From Pedosphaera sp. (GTDB lineage: Bacteria; Verrucomicrobiota; Verrucomicrobiia; Limisphaerales; F1-12-MAGs170), in the NCBI GenBank assembly GCA_009695275.1, contig SIBF01000023.1, positions 1 through 35,755 on the forward strand: DNA of 35,755 bases. Reading direction: 5' to 3'. A program made the position numbers and the translations under genes. Within the stretch, counting starts at the first letter, position 1. Each line of letters opens with the position of its first letter. The notes beneath the pieces were generated by a model. It was not told the origin of the DNA. It ran no database searches and saw only the letters and a program-made list of their open reading frames with translations. Positions 26,401-35,555 of the stretch are shown in pieces.

Positions 26401-27552
26401 GTGAACATATCTGAACTTCACGCGAATGAAGAATTGCGGCGGCACGAGTTTCCCGTGTCGCGTGAGAAAGTTTTTCTGGCGCACGCGGGTGTCTGCCCGG
26501 TGCCGAGGCGAGTGGCCGAGGCGGTCCGCGACTACGCCAGGCTCTCGACTATGGGAGATCAGGAGACGCTGGTGCCGGCGACGCGCCTGAGCCAGTCGCG
26601 GGAGATGGCAGCACGATTGATCGGCGCGAAGCCTGCGGAGATCGCGTTTGTGGGACCGACCTCGCTTGGTTTGAGCATGGTGGCTGGAGGCTTGAAGTTT
26701 CGTCGGAACGAAAATGTGGTGATCTATTTCGACGACTATCCCTCGAACGTTTATCCGTGGATGAAACTTGCAGATCGCGGTGTGCAGGTTCGTTTCTTGA
26801 ATGTGCGCGAACTGGGACGCATCCGCGCCGCGGATGTCATGGGACAGGTGGACGAGAACACGCGTCTGGTGGCGCTGGCGTCCTGCCATTTCCTCGCGGG
26901 ATGGCGGATCGACCTTCCAGCAATCGGGGAATATCTCCGCAAGAAGCAGATTCTTTTCTGCGTGGATGGAATTCAGACGGTGGGAGCGTTTCCAATGAAC
27001 GCGGAGCATTTCGACTTTTTGGCAGCGGATGCCCACAAGTGGATGCTGGGGCCGTGCGGCGCTGGAATTCTTTACGTGCGCGAAGAGGTTCAAGATCGGC
27101 TGCGACCCATGGTGTGGGGTTGGAACAACGTTTATTGTCCCCACTACGTGGCTCAAGAAGATATGAAGACTCGATCTGGTGGCGCGCGCTACGAAGCGGG
27201 CAGTCACAACCTTTTAGGCTTGGTGGGGCTCAACGCCGCGATGGAATTGCTCCTGGAAGTTGGAGTGGAGAAGATCGCAGCCGAACTGTTGCGCAAGCGG
27301 TCGTTGCTTGTGCCGTTGATGGAGGCGAAGGGGTTCAGCGTGCTTCAGGCGACAGCGCCGCCACAGAATGCGAGTGGAATTGTGACTTTTTCCCGCGCGG
27401 ATGCCGACATGACCGCACTGCATCAAAAGCTTGAAAGTGCGGGAATCATTTGTTCACTCCGGGCGGATCGAGCAAGTGAGCAGTACATCCGTTTCTCACC
27501 CCACTTTTACAACACGGACGAGGAGCTGCACCGAGCCGTCGAACTGCTTTGA
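26401..27552 (+). CDS. Class V aminotransferase (cysteine desulfurase-like PLP enzyme)
   Basis: The 383-residue protein starts at a GTG (26401). It is fold-type I: substrate-binding start KVFLAHAGVCPVPRRVAEAV, cofactor Asp189 in FCVDGIQTVGAFP and the PLP lysine Lys213 in AADAHKWMLGPCGAGILYVRE. HKW is the usual class V form. It lacks a clear catalytic-cysteine loop of the IscS type, so I call it aminotransferase or cysteine-desulfurase-like. Substrate not readable. It follows the GspF-like gene by about 120 bp and converges with the lipoprotein gene. Confidence 0.85.
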   Translation: MNISELHANEELRRHEFPVSREKVFLAHAGVCPVPRRVAEAVRDYARLSTMGDQETLVPATRLSQSREMAARLIGAKPAEIAFVGPTSLGLSMVAGGLKFRRNENVVIYFDDYPSNVYPWMKLADRGVQVRFLNVRELGRIRAADVMGQVDENTRLVALASCHFLAGWRIDLPAIGEYLRKKQILFCVDGIQTVGAFPMNAEHFDFLAADAHKWMLGPCGAGILYVREEVQDRLRPMVWGWNNVYCPHYVAQEDMKTRSGGARYEAGSHNLLGLVGLNAAMELLLEVGVEKIAAELLRKRSLLVPLMEAKGFSVLQATAPPQNASGIVTFSRADADMTALHQKLESAGIICSLRADRASEQYIRFSPHFYNTDEELHRAVELL

Positions 27553-27603
27553 TGAAATCCCGCTGCGCCCTCCGGGCTTGAGAATAACATCCGCGAAGGA
27601 TGT

Positions 27604-28185
27604 TCACGGCCGAGATGACTTCGGGAGCGCCGTGGGCGTGTGAACCTTTTGAAAAAGGGAGGCAGCGTATTTGGAGACAGGCTCGATTAGAATTTCCGCC
27701 GGTGTTTCATCTCCAGAACTCATGGTTGGGCCGGTTGCTTTGATGATCGATGAATGGATGATGTCTCCCGTGGCACAGTCGGCGATCTGAATCTTGATCT
27801 CCGCCTTGTCGGGCAGACCGTTCCACCCGGTTGCTCTATCCTCCCATCGAATCAATGTTGGATAGACCAGAAATTGAGCCCGAATGTTTCGCGCAGTCTC
27901 AAGCGCATCATCGAAGACTTCCATCTTGCGACCAATCCATGCTTGTCGAGCGCATTTGCCGAAGGCGTCGCGAACAAGCTCAGCCGCCTTTTGGCCGGAA
28001 TTCAAAACGGGCCCCTTCCTTCCCGGAGCATTGGCGGGAATTCCGACGTAGACCGCAGACTTGGCGTTAAGTCTGGCACCCGTAATTTCTGACGTGGTTG
28101 TTTCCCTGACGGTTGACCGGCAACTGGTGGTGAGCAAGGCCGCTGCCGCGGCGGCACAGGACACAAGGCGAGGTAGAAATTTCAT
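27604..28185 (-). CDS. Lipoprotein, DUF4823-like
   Basis: ATG 28185 opens a lipoprotein signal (AAAAAALLTTSC, lipid-anchored Cys22); the track start is the TTG one codon upstream. The product has 193 residues. The mature part includes SAVYVGIPANAPGRKGPVLNSG, LVRDAFGKCARQAWIG, ARNIRAQFLVYPTLIRWEDRAT and KAEIKIQIADCATGDIIHSSIIKA, a pattern like DUF4823 lipoproteins, which are of unknown function. Its start overlaps the stop of the upstream flavoprotein gene by one base (TGATG), so translation is probably coupled. I have modest confidence in the DUF assignment and good confidence in the lipoprotein call. Confidence 0.78.
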   Translation of the reverse strand: MKFLPRLVSCAAAAAALLTTSCRSTVRETTTSEITGARLNAKSAVYVGIPANAPGRKGPVLNSGQKAAELVRDAFGKCARQAWIGRKMEVFDDALETARNIRAQFLVYPTLIRWEDRATGWNGLPDKAEIKIQIADCATGDIIHSSIIKATGPTMSSGDETPAEILIEPVSKYAASLFQKVHTPTALPKSSRP

Positions 28186-29591
28186 CAAGCAATGGACGTA
28201 TTGATTTGTGACGCGAGTTCTTCTGCTGGATAAGTCCAGATCTCGGCGAGCGTGGGATGATAATGAGGCATCAGAGCCAGTTCGTGAACGGTTGTGCGTT
28301 TGTTCATCGCGGCGATGATTTCGTGAAGAAGTTCACCACCCATCGGGCCAACGATGCTGCCTCCAATAATCTCACCGCTGGCAGGATCAGCGAGCAATTT
28401 CACGAATCCTTCACGAGCCTCCATGATCAACGATTTGCCGTGATCATCGAAGCGATGGTTCGCAGTCAAATATGGGATTTCCCTGCTCCGTGCCTCCTTC
28501 TCAGTCAAGCCTACCGAGGCGACTTGCGGATCCGTGAAGACAACGCTCGTCAGCAAACGATAATCAATGCTCCGAGGAGACGCGGGATGGGCGATATTGT
28601 GCGCCGCGATCTCGCCTTGCTGAATGGCGATGTGGACAATCTCGTGCGGCCCAGTGCAATCTCCCGCTGCATAAATGTGAGGTGCCGAAGTCTGCATGTG
28701 GCTGTTGGTCACAATCCGGCCGCGCTCCGTTGACACGCCAGCTTTGTCGAGGTTCAGCATCGCCGTGTTGGGTGATCGCCCTAAACCATGAAATAGTTCA
28801 TCGGCAGTAACACGAACCAGCGCGCCATTCTTGGTGAACTCAACCACTTTTGAAGCGCCGTCGCTGGCGACTTTCATCAACTGGGTGCCAAGGTGGAGTG
28901 TGATTCCATCTCGCGCGAACACATGCTCGATTTCCCGCGCCACATCCTCGTCAAAATCGCGTAGAACCTGATGGCTCCGCTGAATCAGTGTTACTTTGAC
29001 GTCCAGCCGTGCAAAGAACTGCGCAAATTCAATCGCAACGGCACCGCCTCCAAGGATGGTGAGCGATCGAGGAAGCGACATCATCTTCAAAGCATCATCG
29101 CTGGTGATGAAGCCGGCCTCGGGCAAGCCTGGCACGGGCGGGGTGGCTGTGATTGACCCGGTGCTGATGATGAAATGATCCGCAGTGAGCACCGTTCCAT
29201 CGCTCAACGCCAGTTTGTGCGCATCCATGAAACGGGCGTTCGCGCGGAAGAAAGCGAACTTGCCTGAAGTCAACTGGCTGTGGCGATAATCGGCGAATTC
29301 GCGAATGAGTCTGTCTTTGCGAGCCATGATCGCCGCGAGATTGAACGTCACTTGTCCTGTCTGAACTCCCCAGGTCGCAGCGTGGCGAACGAGATTAAGG
29401 ACATCCGTGGCGTAGAGCAAAGCCTTGGTCGGCATGCAGCCGCGAAGAATGCATAGTCCGCCGACATCCTCGCCCCCTTCAATGACAGCCGTCTTCAGCC
29501 CAAGTAGAGCCGAAGTCCTCGCCGAGGCATACCCACCACTGCCTCCGCCGATAATCGCGACATCGAAGTGCGTTTTGCGCGATTCACTCAT
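28185..29591 (-). CDS. Dihydrolipoamide dehydrogenase-like flavoprotein disulfide reductase
   Basis: I chose ATG 29591 (468 residues); the track ORF adds 12 codons from a TTG. FAD-binding motif FDVAIIGGGSGGYASA (9-24), redox-active disulfide GGLCILRGCMPTKALL (Cys47, Cys52), NAD(P)-binding ILGGGAVAIEFAQFFARL, FAD motif IYAAGDC and the C-terminal HYHPTLAEIW with the catalytic His. This is the Lpd/mercuric-reductase family of homodimeric enzymes. The disulfide motif CxxxxC is complete, but no E1/E2 (2-oxo acid dehydrogenase) or mer genes are nearby, so the disulfide partner is unknown. It precedes the lipoprotein gene, with 1-bp overlap, and the MFS gene lies upstream on the same strand. Confidence 0.9.
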   Translation of the reverse strand: MSESRKTHFDVAIIGGGSGGYASARTSALLGLKTAVIEGGEDVGGLCILRGCMPTKALLYATDVLNLVRHAATWGVQTGQVTFNLAAIMARKDRLIREFADYRHSQLTSGKFAFFRANARFMDAHKLALSDGTVLTADHFIISTGSITATPPVPGLPEAGFITSDDALKMMSLPRSLTILGGGAVAIEFAQFFARLDVKVTLIQRSHQVLRDFDEDVAREIEHVFARDGITLHLGTQLMKVASDGASKVVEFTKNGALVRVTADELFHGLGRSPNTAMLNLDKAGVSTERGRIVTNSHMQTSAPHIYAAGDCTGPHEIVHIAIQQGEIAAHNIAHPASPRSIDYRLLTSVVFTDPQVASVGLTEKEARSREIPYLTANHRFDDHGKSLIMEAREGFVKLLADPASGEIIGGSIVGPMGGELLHEIIAAMNKRTTVHELALMPHYHPTLAEIWTYPAEELASQINTSIA

Positions 29592-29673
29592 TAAATTGAC
29601 GATGCGGTGGATGCTCCAAAAATTCAACGCTTCTCTACGCGCTCCGCGACTCGCTTCGGTAATTCAATTTTCA

Positions 29674-30897
29674 TCAACTTCCCGGAATTGAATCGATGGC
29701 CACCGTCCGCCGGTTTCCACGAAGGTACGTCCCTGCAAGCAACGTCAGCCCAGCACAGAGCAATATGCAGACAGCAAAGGTGCTGCTGTGGGGGTAGGAC
29801 GGAAAAATCTTAAGGGCACCCGCTCCAACGGCAGGCCCGAGAAAAATACCAAACCCGATGGCTGCCTCGTGAATTCCTCCTTGCTCTCCTTTCGCCTCGC
29901 CAACATCCATGGAGTAGAAGAGCGATGCGTAGTAGATCAGCCCAACAGCGATGCCAAACCCGACCTGAGCGATGACAATCACAGCCAGACTGGGAACCAG
30001 CAAGATCGACGCAAACGAGCTAATCAACAGGACAAACGCGGCGAAGAACCAGCGCGCCCGGTAATGCCAGCCGGGCCAGAGCCACAGCGCAAGAAATGTG
30101 AACCATCTCGCAAAAAACCAGATCGAACACACAAAACCCGCGAACATCGGCGTCAGGTGAAATTCTCCCGCCAGGCCCGGGATGACCGCTGCCAGCGTGT
30201 TGATCGCCACGTAGGCGAAGGGATTCGCGGTCCACGCCATACGAAGAAACATCTTGGAGCGGGCGATGGGGCGTGGAGTCAGTTCGATGCGCACGCCGGC
30301 GTTGTCATCGGGAATGAAAGATGATTTCGAGGAGGCAACATTCGCAGCTCTCTCTCGCAACCAGAACAGCAAACAGATCTGCACGAAATGCACCATGGCC
30401 GGCAGCCAGAAGATGCTCCGCATTCCCAGCCATTCCACGAGGGCTCCACCGCTGAAGTAAGCCAGCGCGCCTGCGCTGGACCATGTGAGATTGTAAATGC
30501 CGACCATTCGCTGCACACCGAGCGGACTTTCACCTTCGCTCACCAGCGCTTCCAATGATGGCCAGGTGAAACACACACTGAAGGTCCATAAAATCATCCA
30601 GCCGATTTGTCCCGCGGGAGAGTTGGCGAAATAGCCGCCGATCATGGAGATTATCATCCCGAAGAAGCCGGTTAGCAGCGCATTGAAGTACCCGTGACGT
30701 TGCCCATACTTTCCACCGTGCAAGGATGAGAATGTATAAACGAAGCCGAAGGTCGCCGAGACGCAGAGGTTGCCAAAATTGCCGAATCCAAACTGACGCG
30801 CCAGCAGGAAGAACAGATAATATGCGTAAAAGGCGGTGCTGATTGAGTTCAGCCACTGGATGACGAGATAACCTGTTTTAAGCTGGCGGTGTGTCAT
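29674..30897 (-). CDS. MFS transporter
   Basis: The 407-residue protein has about 12 hydrophobic segments in two halves of six, separated by a polar loop near 195-225 (RERAANVASSKSSFIPDD). The loop between segments 2 and 3 carries a YGQRHGYFNAL stretch resembling motif A (GxLxDRxGR) of the MFS. The rest is generic MFS (FGFVYTFSSLHGGKYGQRHGYF, AAIGFGIFLGPAVGAGALKIF). Direction and cargo are not readable. It is at the upstream end of a minus-strand group; the NUDIX gene ends only 25 bp upstream. Confidence 0.85.
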   Translation of the reverse strand: MTHRQLKTGYLVIQWLNSISTAFYAYYLFFLLARQFGFGNFGNLCVSATFGFVYTFSSLHGGKYGQRHGYFNALLTGFFGMIISMIGGYFANSPAGQIGWMILWTFSVCFTWPSLEALVSEGESPLGVQRMVGIYNLTWSSAGALAYFSGGALVEWLGMRSIFWLPAMVHFVQICLLFWLRERAANVASSKSSFIPDDNAGVRIELTPRPIARSKMFLRMAWTANPFAYVAINTLAAVIPGLAGEFHLTPMFAGFVCSIWFFARWFTFLALWLWPGWHYRARWFFAAFVLLISSFASILLVPSLAVIVIAQVGFGIAVGLIYYASLFYSMDVGEAKGEQGGIHEAAIGFGIFLGPAVGAGALKIFPSYPHSSTFAVCILLCAGLTLLAGTYLRGNRRTVAIDSIPGS

Positions 30898-30922
30898 GAG
30901 GAACGAGATTCACTCGTGCGCT

Positions 30923-31381
30923 TCAACTCTTGATCTCCTCGATAGCCTTCAAGCAATACCATTTCACCGCGTTGCTCATTGGAGGTTCGAGCTGATTCAG
31001 TTCAACTGGCAAGCACCAGCGGATGTCATGGTGTTCCTCCTCAGCGAGCGAAAGTTGACCTCCTTTTGGCCGGGCGAAGTAAATCATCCCGATGTGTTCA
31101 TGGCTCGGGTTGATGCGGTGAATATCCAAAAACCTAGGCGCGATCAAGGCGCGCGTACCAGGCTCGGTCGTGGGAGGGCGTTCACCGATCAACTCGACAT
31201 CGAAGCCGCTTTCTTCCTTCGCTTCGCGCAGGGCGGCGATTTCCGGATCTTCATCCAACTCGATGTGTCCGCCGAGTGGCAGCCACTTTCCGAGCTTGCG
31301 ATGAAGGATCAGCAACACCTTGCCGTTCTGCACGACAAAGATTGCGACGGTGAAATCGATGGCAAAATGGATATGGGCCAT
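30923..31381 (-). CDS. NUDIX hydrolase
   Basis: The 152-residue protein has the Nudix box G-x5-E-x7-REAKEESGF (GGHIELDEDPEIAALREAKEESGF), the Mg-binding helix of the superfamily. The N-terminal beta sheet (TVAIFVVQNGKVLLILHRKLGKWLPLGG) fits MutT-type enzymes that hydrolyse nucleoside diphosphate-linked compounds. Length (about 150) is typical. The true substrate is unknown. It heads a minus-strand group with the MFS gene, and is divergent from the small lipoprotein gene across about 255 bp. Confidence 0.92.
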   Translation of the reverse strand: MAHIHFAIDFTVAIFVVQNGKVLLILHRKLGKWLPLGGHIELDEDPEIAALREAKEESGFDVELIGERPPTTEPGTRALIAPRFLDIHRINPSHEHIGMIYFARPKGGQLSLAEEEHHDIRWCLPVELNQLEPPMSNAVKWYCLKAIEEIKS

Positions 31382-31635
31382 GGGGCGAAGACTGTGGCAA
31401 GTGCTCCAGGCGGCGTCAAATCATCCGCCCGCGACAACGTACCCGTGAAGTTCCGCATGAGAATTCTTTCTTTGGCGGCAGGGTTCGTGTAGGAATTTGT
31501 TCGACCGAAGACATGAGTGGATTCCATTTCGATCTTTATCAGCACCAGCGCCGTTTCGCCCGAAGCCGATGCGGGGACGCTGCGCGCTTCCCAGAGGCGG
31601 AGCCTGCCGGTCGCACCACCCACGGAGCATTGACG

Positions 31636-32079
31636 ATGTTTCGATGGGTGGCAGCGGTTGCTTGCTTGTTGGTTCTTGCCGGCCTTTTATCAGGTTGCGC
31701 GACATCCACCCTTGCGACCCGAAAGCAGGAACGCTGGTCGGCATACGCGGCATTGTCTGAAGAAGAGCGCCGCCTGGTCGATACGAGTCAGATTCAAACC
31801 GGGATGAGTGAGGATGCGGTGTTTCTCTCGTGGGGAAAGCCGCTTCAAATTCTCGAACAGCAAAACGAGACCGGCAGATTTACGACCTGGCTGTACCATG
31901 GCAGCGAGCTTCAAAGCGATTGGTACTGGCGCTACCAGGTCGGAGGACATCCGCACGGATACTTTCGAAATGCGCACCCGGTCCCGTATCATGACATACA
32001 TGATTACGTGAAAGCGGAGGTCGTCTTCGCCGGCGGCAAGGTGCTACGCTGGCAAACACTGCCGAGACCCGCTTACTGA
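31636..32079 (+). CDS. Small lipoprotein with a BamE/SmpA-like pattern
   Basis: I chose ATG 31636, inside the track ORF, because it opens a lipoprotein signal (MFRWVAAVACLLVLAGLLSGC, Cys21); the upstream 41 codons are polar and unconvincing. The mature 127 residues include LVDTSQIQTGMSEDAVFLSWGKPLQI, a GM..D.V...WG.P pattern seen in BamE/SmpA-like outer-membrane lipoproteins, then aromatic-rich WLYHGSELQSDWYWRYQ. Role therefore plausibly in outer-membrane assembly or structure, but unproven. It precedes the RluA gene by 35 bp on the same strand. Confidence 0.7.
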   Translation: MFRWVAAVACLLVLAGLLSGCATSTLATRKQERWSAYAALSEEERRLVDTSQIQTGMSEDAVFLSWGKPLQILEQQNETGRFTTWLYHGSELQSDWYWRYQVGGHPHGYFRNAHPVPYHDIHDYVKAEVVFAGGKVLRWQTLPRPAY

Positions 32080-32114
32080 CCACATCGCGCTTCCACACCT
32101 GGAGATCCATCACT

Positions 32115-32873
32115 TTGGCAAAACTTGATCACATCGAATTGCGCGGCGACCGCTCGGTGACGCGCATCCCAATAGTCTATGAAGACCGCTCCGTCATGGC
32201 GATCGACAAGCCCGCCTGGTGGATGCTCGTACCGTTCGACTGGCAGCGAACGGACCGCAATCTCGCGGCCGCCATCGCATCATCATTGGAGGCACGTGAT
32301 TTTTGGGCCCGGTCAAGGAATCTGAAATTCCTCCGGAACGTGCATCGGCTTGATGCGGAAACCACGGGCATACTTCTACTCGCCAAGAGCGCGGGCGGGG
32401 TCAACACCTTCGGAGATCTTTTCGAATCACGTCGCATGGAGAAAACGTACCTGGCTGTCGTTCGGGGCGAGCCGAAGAGATCTGAGTGGACGATCCGGTT
32501 GAATCTGGCGCCAGACCCCGACTGCATCGGACGCATGAAAGTGGACGACAGCATGGGCAAGGAGGCGGAGACGTCGTTTCGAGTGGTCGAATCGCGAGCG
32601 GGGCACACACTGGTCGAAGCACACCCATTCACCGGACGGACGCATCAAATCCGTCTGCATCTTCAAGCCAGCGGACATCCCATCGTCGGAGACCCGATGT
32701 ACGGATCGGCCCCGGGACTGGCCCCGAAGAGCGCGAAAGGAGTGCTCGAGTATCCGATGGCCTTGCGCGCTGTTGGATTGAATTACATCGATCCATTCAC
32801 ACGCCGCGAAACAAGGATTAGAGCTCCGGTCGAGAGGTTCCTGAAAGCGTTTGGATTTGAACTCACTATTTAA
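32115..32873 (+). CDS. RluA-family rRNA/tRNA pseudouridine synthase
   Basis: The 252-residue protein has the RluA catalytic motif NVHRLDAETTGILLLAKSA, with Asp80 as the nucleophile, and the conserved TGRTHQIRLHLQASGHPIVGDPMYG. It isomerises uridine to pseudouridine in structured RNA; which site is unknown. The start is a TTG preceded by GGAG about ten bases upstream. There is no S4 domain at the N-terminus, so it resembles RluA/TruC-type rather than RluC/D. It ends at 32873, within the left arm of the inverted repeat that separates it from the ligase gene. Confidence 0.9.
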   Translation: MAKLDHIELRGDRSVTRIPIVYEDRSVMAIDKPAWWMLVPFDWQRTDRNLAAAIASSLEARDFWARSRNLKFLRNVHRLDAETTGILLLAKSAGGVNTFGDLFESRRMEKTYLAVVRGEPKRSEWTIRLNLAPDPDCIGRMKVDDSMGKEAETSFRVVESRAGHTLVEAHPFTGRTHQIRLHLQASGHPIVGDPMYGSAPGLAPKSAKGVLEYPMALRAVGLNYIDPFTRRETRIRAPVERFLKAFGFELTI

Positions 32874-32982
32874 GTTTCGGTCTGGTTCGTGGAAAGCGCG
32901 TATCAATAGCGTATTCATTGGTATATTATGAATTTCAGCTAACTTACACCCATGTCGTTTGACCACCTCAAACCGAAACTTA
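32871..32982. repeat. 11-bp inverted repeat bracketing an AT-rich intergenic segment
   Basis: TAAGTTTCGGT at 32871-32881, which includes the RluA stop codon, is matched by its exact complement ACCGAAACTTA at 32972-32982, 90 bp apart. The segment between is more AT-rich than its surroundings, with a repeated GCGTAT and a TATATTATGAA stretch. Just right of it is a 10-bp tandem repeat TTAGGATTTG/TTAGGATAAG. No gene fits in it. The convergent genes end on either side, so a terminator or element footprint is possible. Confidence 0.45.
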
Positions 32983-33091
32983 CGTGTTAGGATTTGTTAG
33001 GATAAGTCACGAGGCTGAAGGTTCAACACAACGGCGTCACCATGAAAACGCCTTTCTTTGACTTCGCGAAGCTCACCAACCAAGAATTCCT

Positions 33092-35503
33092 TCACAGCCA
33101 CCAATAGAAATCCGTTCCGCCGTCGGGATCGACTGCGGCAGTTACCCAATCGTCCCAGTGGTCTAGAACTTTGGCAAGGGCTGGGCACTGGGAAAGGGCT
33201 GGGCGCAAACCACGGAGTTCATGCAAGCGGGATTTGATTGGCGCTGTAGCCGAGAGGTCGCGGAGGAGCCGGGCTTGGAGAACCAGCGTGCGAGCCTCCC
33301 CCATTCGATTGTGCAGTCGGATCTGGATGGCCCTGACCTGGTCAAGCAACTGCAGAGCCACTGCCCGATCAGAGTCAAGCTTGGCGCGGTAGGTTAGCGT
33401 CAAGTCTGCGAGATCGCCTTCGAAGTTTTGGGCCAGTTGCAATCTTTCCGCCGCTTCGAGCGTACGGTGGGCATCTTCCGCGCGGCCAACGGCGCGATAG
33501 ACATCCCCGAGATCGGCCAGTGCACGGGCAATCACTCCTGGGTTGGCTTGGAGGCGACGTTCGGGCCGGCAGGCATCTTCAAGCGCCGCCATCGCCTCGC
33601 TAGGATGACCATTGCGTAGAAGGAATAGGCCGCAATGGTCGAGGAAGGCTACGGCCGTGCCAGAGTTACCGTCGGAGGCCGCCAGGAATTCGCGTCCCGT
33701 CTCGATCCACCTTTCGATGGCCGCGGCGGGAACCAGACCCCGGTGGCGATAAGCGCATACGTAGTCGTTGACAAGCGAGAAGGTCAAGGAATGCAACCGC
33801 ATCAATTCGTCCAGCGCGGAGATGCTGTCGCAGAAACCTCGCCGGCTTTGCACCCACGCCCGCAGACGGAGGAATTCATAGTTCAAATCCGAGTCAAATG
33901 TATCCTGAAAGATCCCCACTTCGCTAAGTCGTTCGGCGGCGGATTCGTGATTGCCCCGGTCGTGGAATGCGAGCGCCTGACCCACCATCATGCCCAGGTG
34001 ATCGTGGATGGAGACCTTACAATCGCGGAATCCTTTCGGTACCTCTTGCCAGCGTTCCTCGGAGGTGAATGGATGTGAGAGATCGAGCATGACGCGTCTC
34101 TCGCAGTCCACCACGCCCCGCCAGCTACATGTGAAACGTTTGCGTTCAGCCGCAAAACGCTGGACGCACTGGCCGCGGAGCTTCGCGCGCCCGATGGCAG
34201 GCGGTTGGGCAACGGCGTGCTCAATGTTATCCACGCCAGGGAAGCGATGCGTGAGGACACCGGCATGATCCAGCTCGGAGAAGATGCCGCCATCCAACTG
34301 ACCAAAGCGTGTGTCGATCTCGCAGAGTTCCTGGTGGACTTGTGCTATTGACCAGGCATCCGTCCGCCGGAGTTTCAAACTTTGCATTTCTTCCAGGAGA
34401 ACATCGGAGTCGAGGATCGTGGCGGAATTGGCATTGAGTCGTGCATGCTGCCATTGATCCTCCTTGACGCCGCGCCGTCCCGCGCGTTCAAGGAACAGAG
34501 AGAGTTTGATCGCCCAATCGAGTTGGGTCGCAACAGAGGCTGGCGCGCCATTCTCCAGGCGATCCAGCATGGTACGCCATTCAATGCAGACGCGTTCAGC
34601 CCACGGCGGCATGAATTGGGCGTGAACGTGGGCCTCGGCCACTTCGAGGTAATGACGTTGGATTTGCACCGCGCTCAACTGGCGTCCGCCGAGCGTACGC
34701 GTGGTGGCCTGGCAGGCCGGATCGGCGGCGAAGCGTTGCATGGCGCTGAGCGGATTCATCAGCTGCACCGCACGGCCTGGCTGCAGGCCTGCCTCGATCA
34801 TGGCCGCAATCACCGCAGTGGCACCCATGTTAAGCCAGAGCGCGGTCTCGGAACAGACGCTTTCACCACAAATGATATGGAGCCGGTGAAACCCGTCGGC
34901 GGCAAGAGTCTCGTCCTTGGTGTGAAAAATGCCCCGGTCGCTGGTGCTGTTGTTGGAAAACTCTTGTTTCAGGAACGCCACACGCGGTGAGAGCGTGAAC
35001 GCAAGCCGGCTGCCGGCGAGTTCGATGCCACCCGCACCGGAGTAAACAATCCGGCTGACCAGATGCGGGATTATCTGTTCCGGAAGTTTCCCCGGGTCCG
35101 CACGGTGCATGAACGATGTGTGGCAGCCCCACGTCGAGCCCGAGCCGCTGTGGTCCACGTTCGTCTTGAAGAGGAGCACTTCCGCGGCTGAAGGTGAGTG
35201 ACGTTTCAGTTCAGCAGCCACTGTGCTCAACACCCTCTCTCCAGCATGCATGTAGCGCACCAAGTCCCACGGGTTGGCGCATTCGGGCGTGGTCATCTCG
35301 GGATGGCCCGAGTCGATGTAAAAGCGGGCGCCATTGGGCAGGAAGATTCCGCCGCCATCCGTCGCCGGCAGGTGGGCCAGGCAATCGCGCGCCGTATTCA
35401 TGAAGCGAGTTGCCCAGTCGCGATTGGGCCCCGCGCGCACAGCCTCACGGTCGCGAACCGCAAAGCCGTACTCCGTTTCCATGCCAAACAAGCTTTCACT
35501 CAT
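33092..35503 (-). CDS. PafA/Dop-family (Pup-ligase-like) carboxylate-amine ligase with C-terminal TPR-like extension
   Basis: I chose ATG 35503, preceded by a strong GGAGG (9-nt spacing); the track adds 29 codons from a TTG. The product has 803 residues. The N-terminal ~480 residues match PafA/Dop: metal-binding GMETEYGF (Glu9, Glu11), NGARFYIDSGHPEMTTPEC (Asp64, at the catalytic Asp position of PafA), KTNVDHSGSGSTWGCH, a FHRLHIICGESVCSETALWLNMG region and the C-terminal AVAQPPAIGRAKLRGQ. No long Dop-loop is evident. Residues about 500-790 are helical repeats of TPR type (LDHCGLFLLRNGHPSEAMAALEDACRP, ARALADLGDVYRAVGRAEDAHRTLEAAERL). Family enzymes ligate the side-chain carboxylate of a Pup C-terminal Glu to lysine. 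No Pup, Mpa/ARC or proteasome gene is in this window, so the modifier and fate of targets are unknown. The C-terminus is DGGTDFYWWL. Confidence 0.88.
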   Translation of the reverse strand: MSESLFGMETEYGFAVRDREAVRAGPNRDWATRFMNTARDCLAHLPATDGGGIFLPNGARFYIDSGHPEMTTPECANPWDLVRYMHAGERVLSTVAAELKRHSPSAAEVLLFKTNVDHSGSGSTWGCHTSFMHRADPGKLPEQIIPHLVSRIVYSGAGGIELAGSRLAFTLSPRVAFLKQEFSNNSTSDRGIFHTKDETLAADGFHRLHIICGESVCSETALWLNMGATAVIAAMIEAGLQPGRAVQLMNPLSAMQRFAADPACQATTRTLGGRQLSAVQIQRHYLEVAEAHVHAQFMPPWAERVCIEWRTMLDRLENGAPASVATQLDWAIKLSLFLERAGRRGVKEDQWQHARLNANSATILDSDVLLEEMQSLKLRRTDAWSIAQVHQELCEIDTRFGQLDGGIFSELDHAGVLTHRFPGVDNIEHAVAQPPAIGRAKLRGQCVQRFAAERKRFTCSWRGVVDCERRVMLDLSHPFTSEERWQEVPKGFRDCKVSIHDHLGMMVGQALAFHDRGNHESAAERLSEVGIFQDTFDSDLNYEFLRLRAWVQSRRGFCDSISALDELMRLHSLTFSLVNDYVCAYRHRGLVPAAAIERWIETGREFLAASDGNSGTAVAFLDHCGLFLLRNGHPSEAMAALEDACRPERRLQANPGVIARALADLGDVYRAVGRAEDAHRTLEAAERLQLAQNFEGDLADLTLTYRAKLDSDRAVALQLLDQVRAIQIRLHNRMGEARTLVLQARLLRDLSATAPIKSRLHELRGLRPALSQCPALAKVLDHWDDWVTAAVDPDGGTDFYWWL

Positions 35504-35512
35504 GCGGGTCTG

Positions 35513-35517
35513 CCTCC
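35513..35517 (-). promoter_or_regulatory. Shine-Dalgarno deciding the start of the PafA-like gene
   Basis: GGAGG on the minus strand lies 9 nt from ATG 35503. It supports the shorter 803-residue protein over the TTG-started 832-residue track ORF. The start MSESLFGMETEYGF then puts the GxETEY motif near the N-terminus, as in other family members. Confidence 0.75.
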
Positions 35518-35555
35518 AGGAAAACAACGGCGTGAGATCTGGGAACTGCACGTCA

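Noticed and set aside
28185-29591. Mercuric reductase identity
   Set aside because: The disulfide motif and C-terminal His fit the wider family, but there is no C-terminal cysteine pair and no mer gene nearby.
33635-34078. 147-codon plus-strand ORF in the ligase gene
   Set aside because: Antisense to the TPR region of the ligase; composition is shadow-like.
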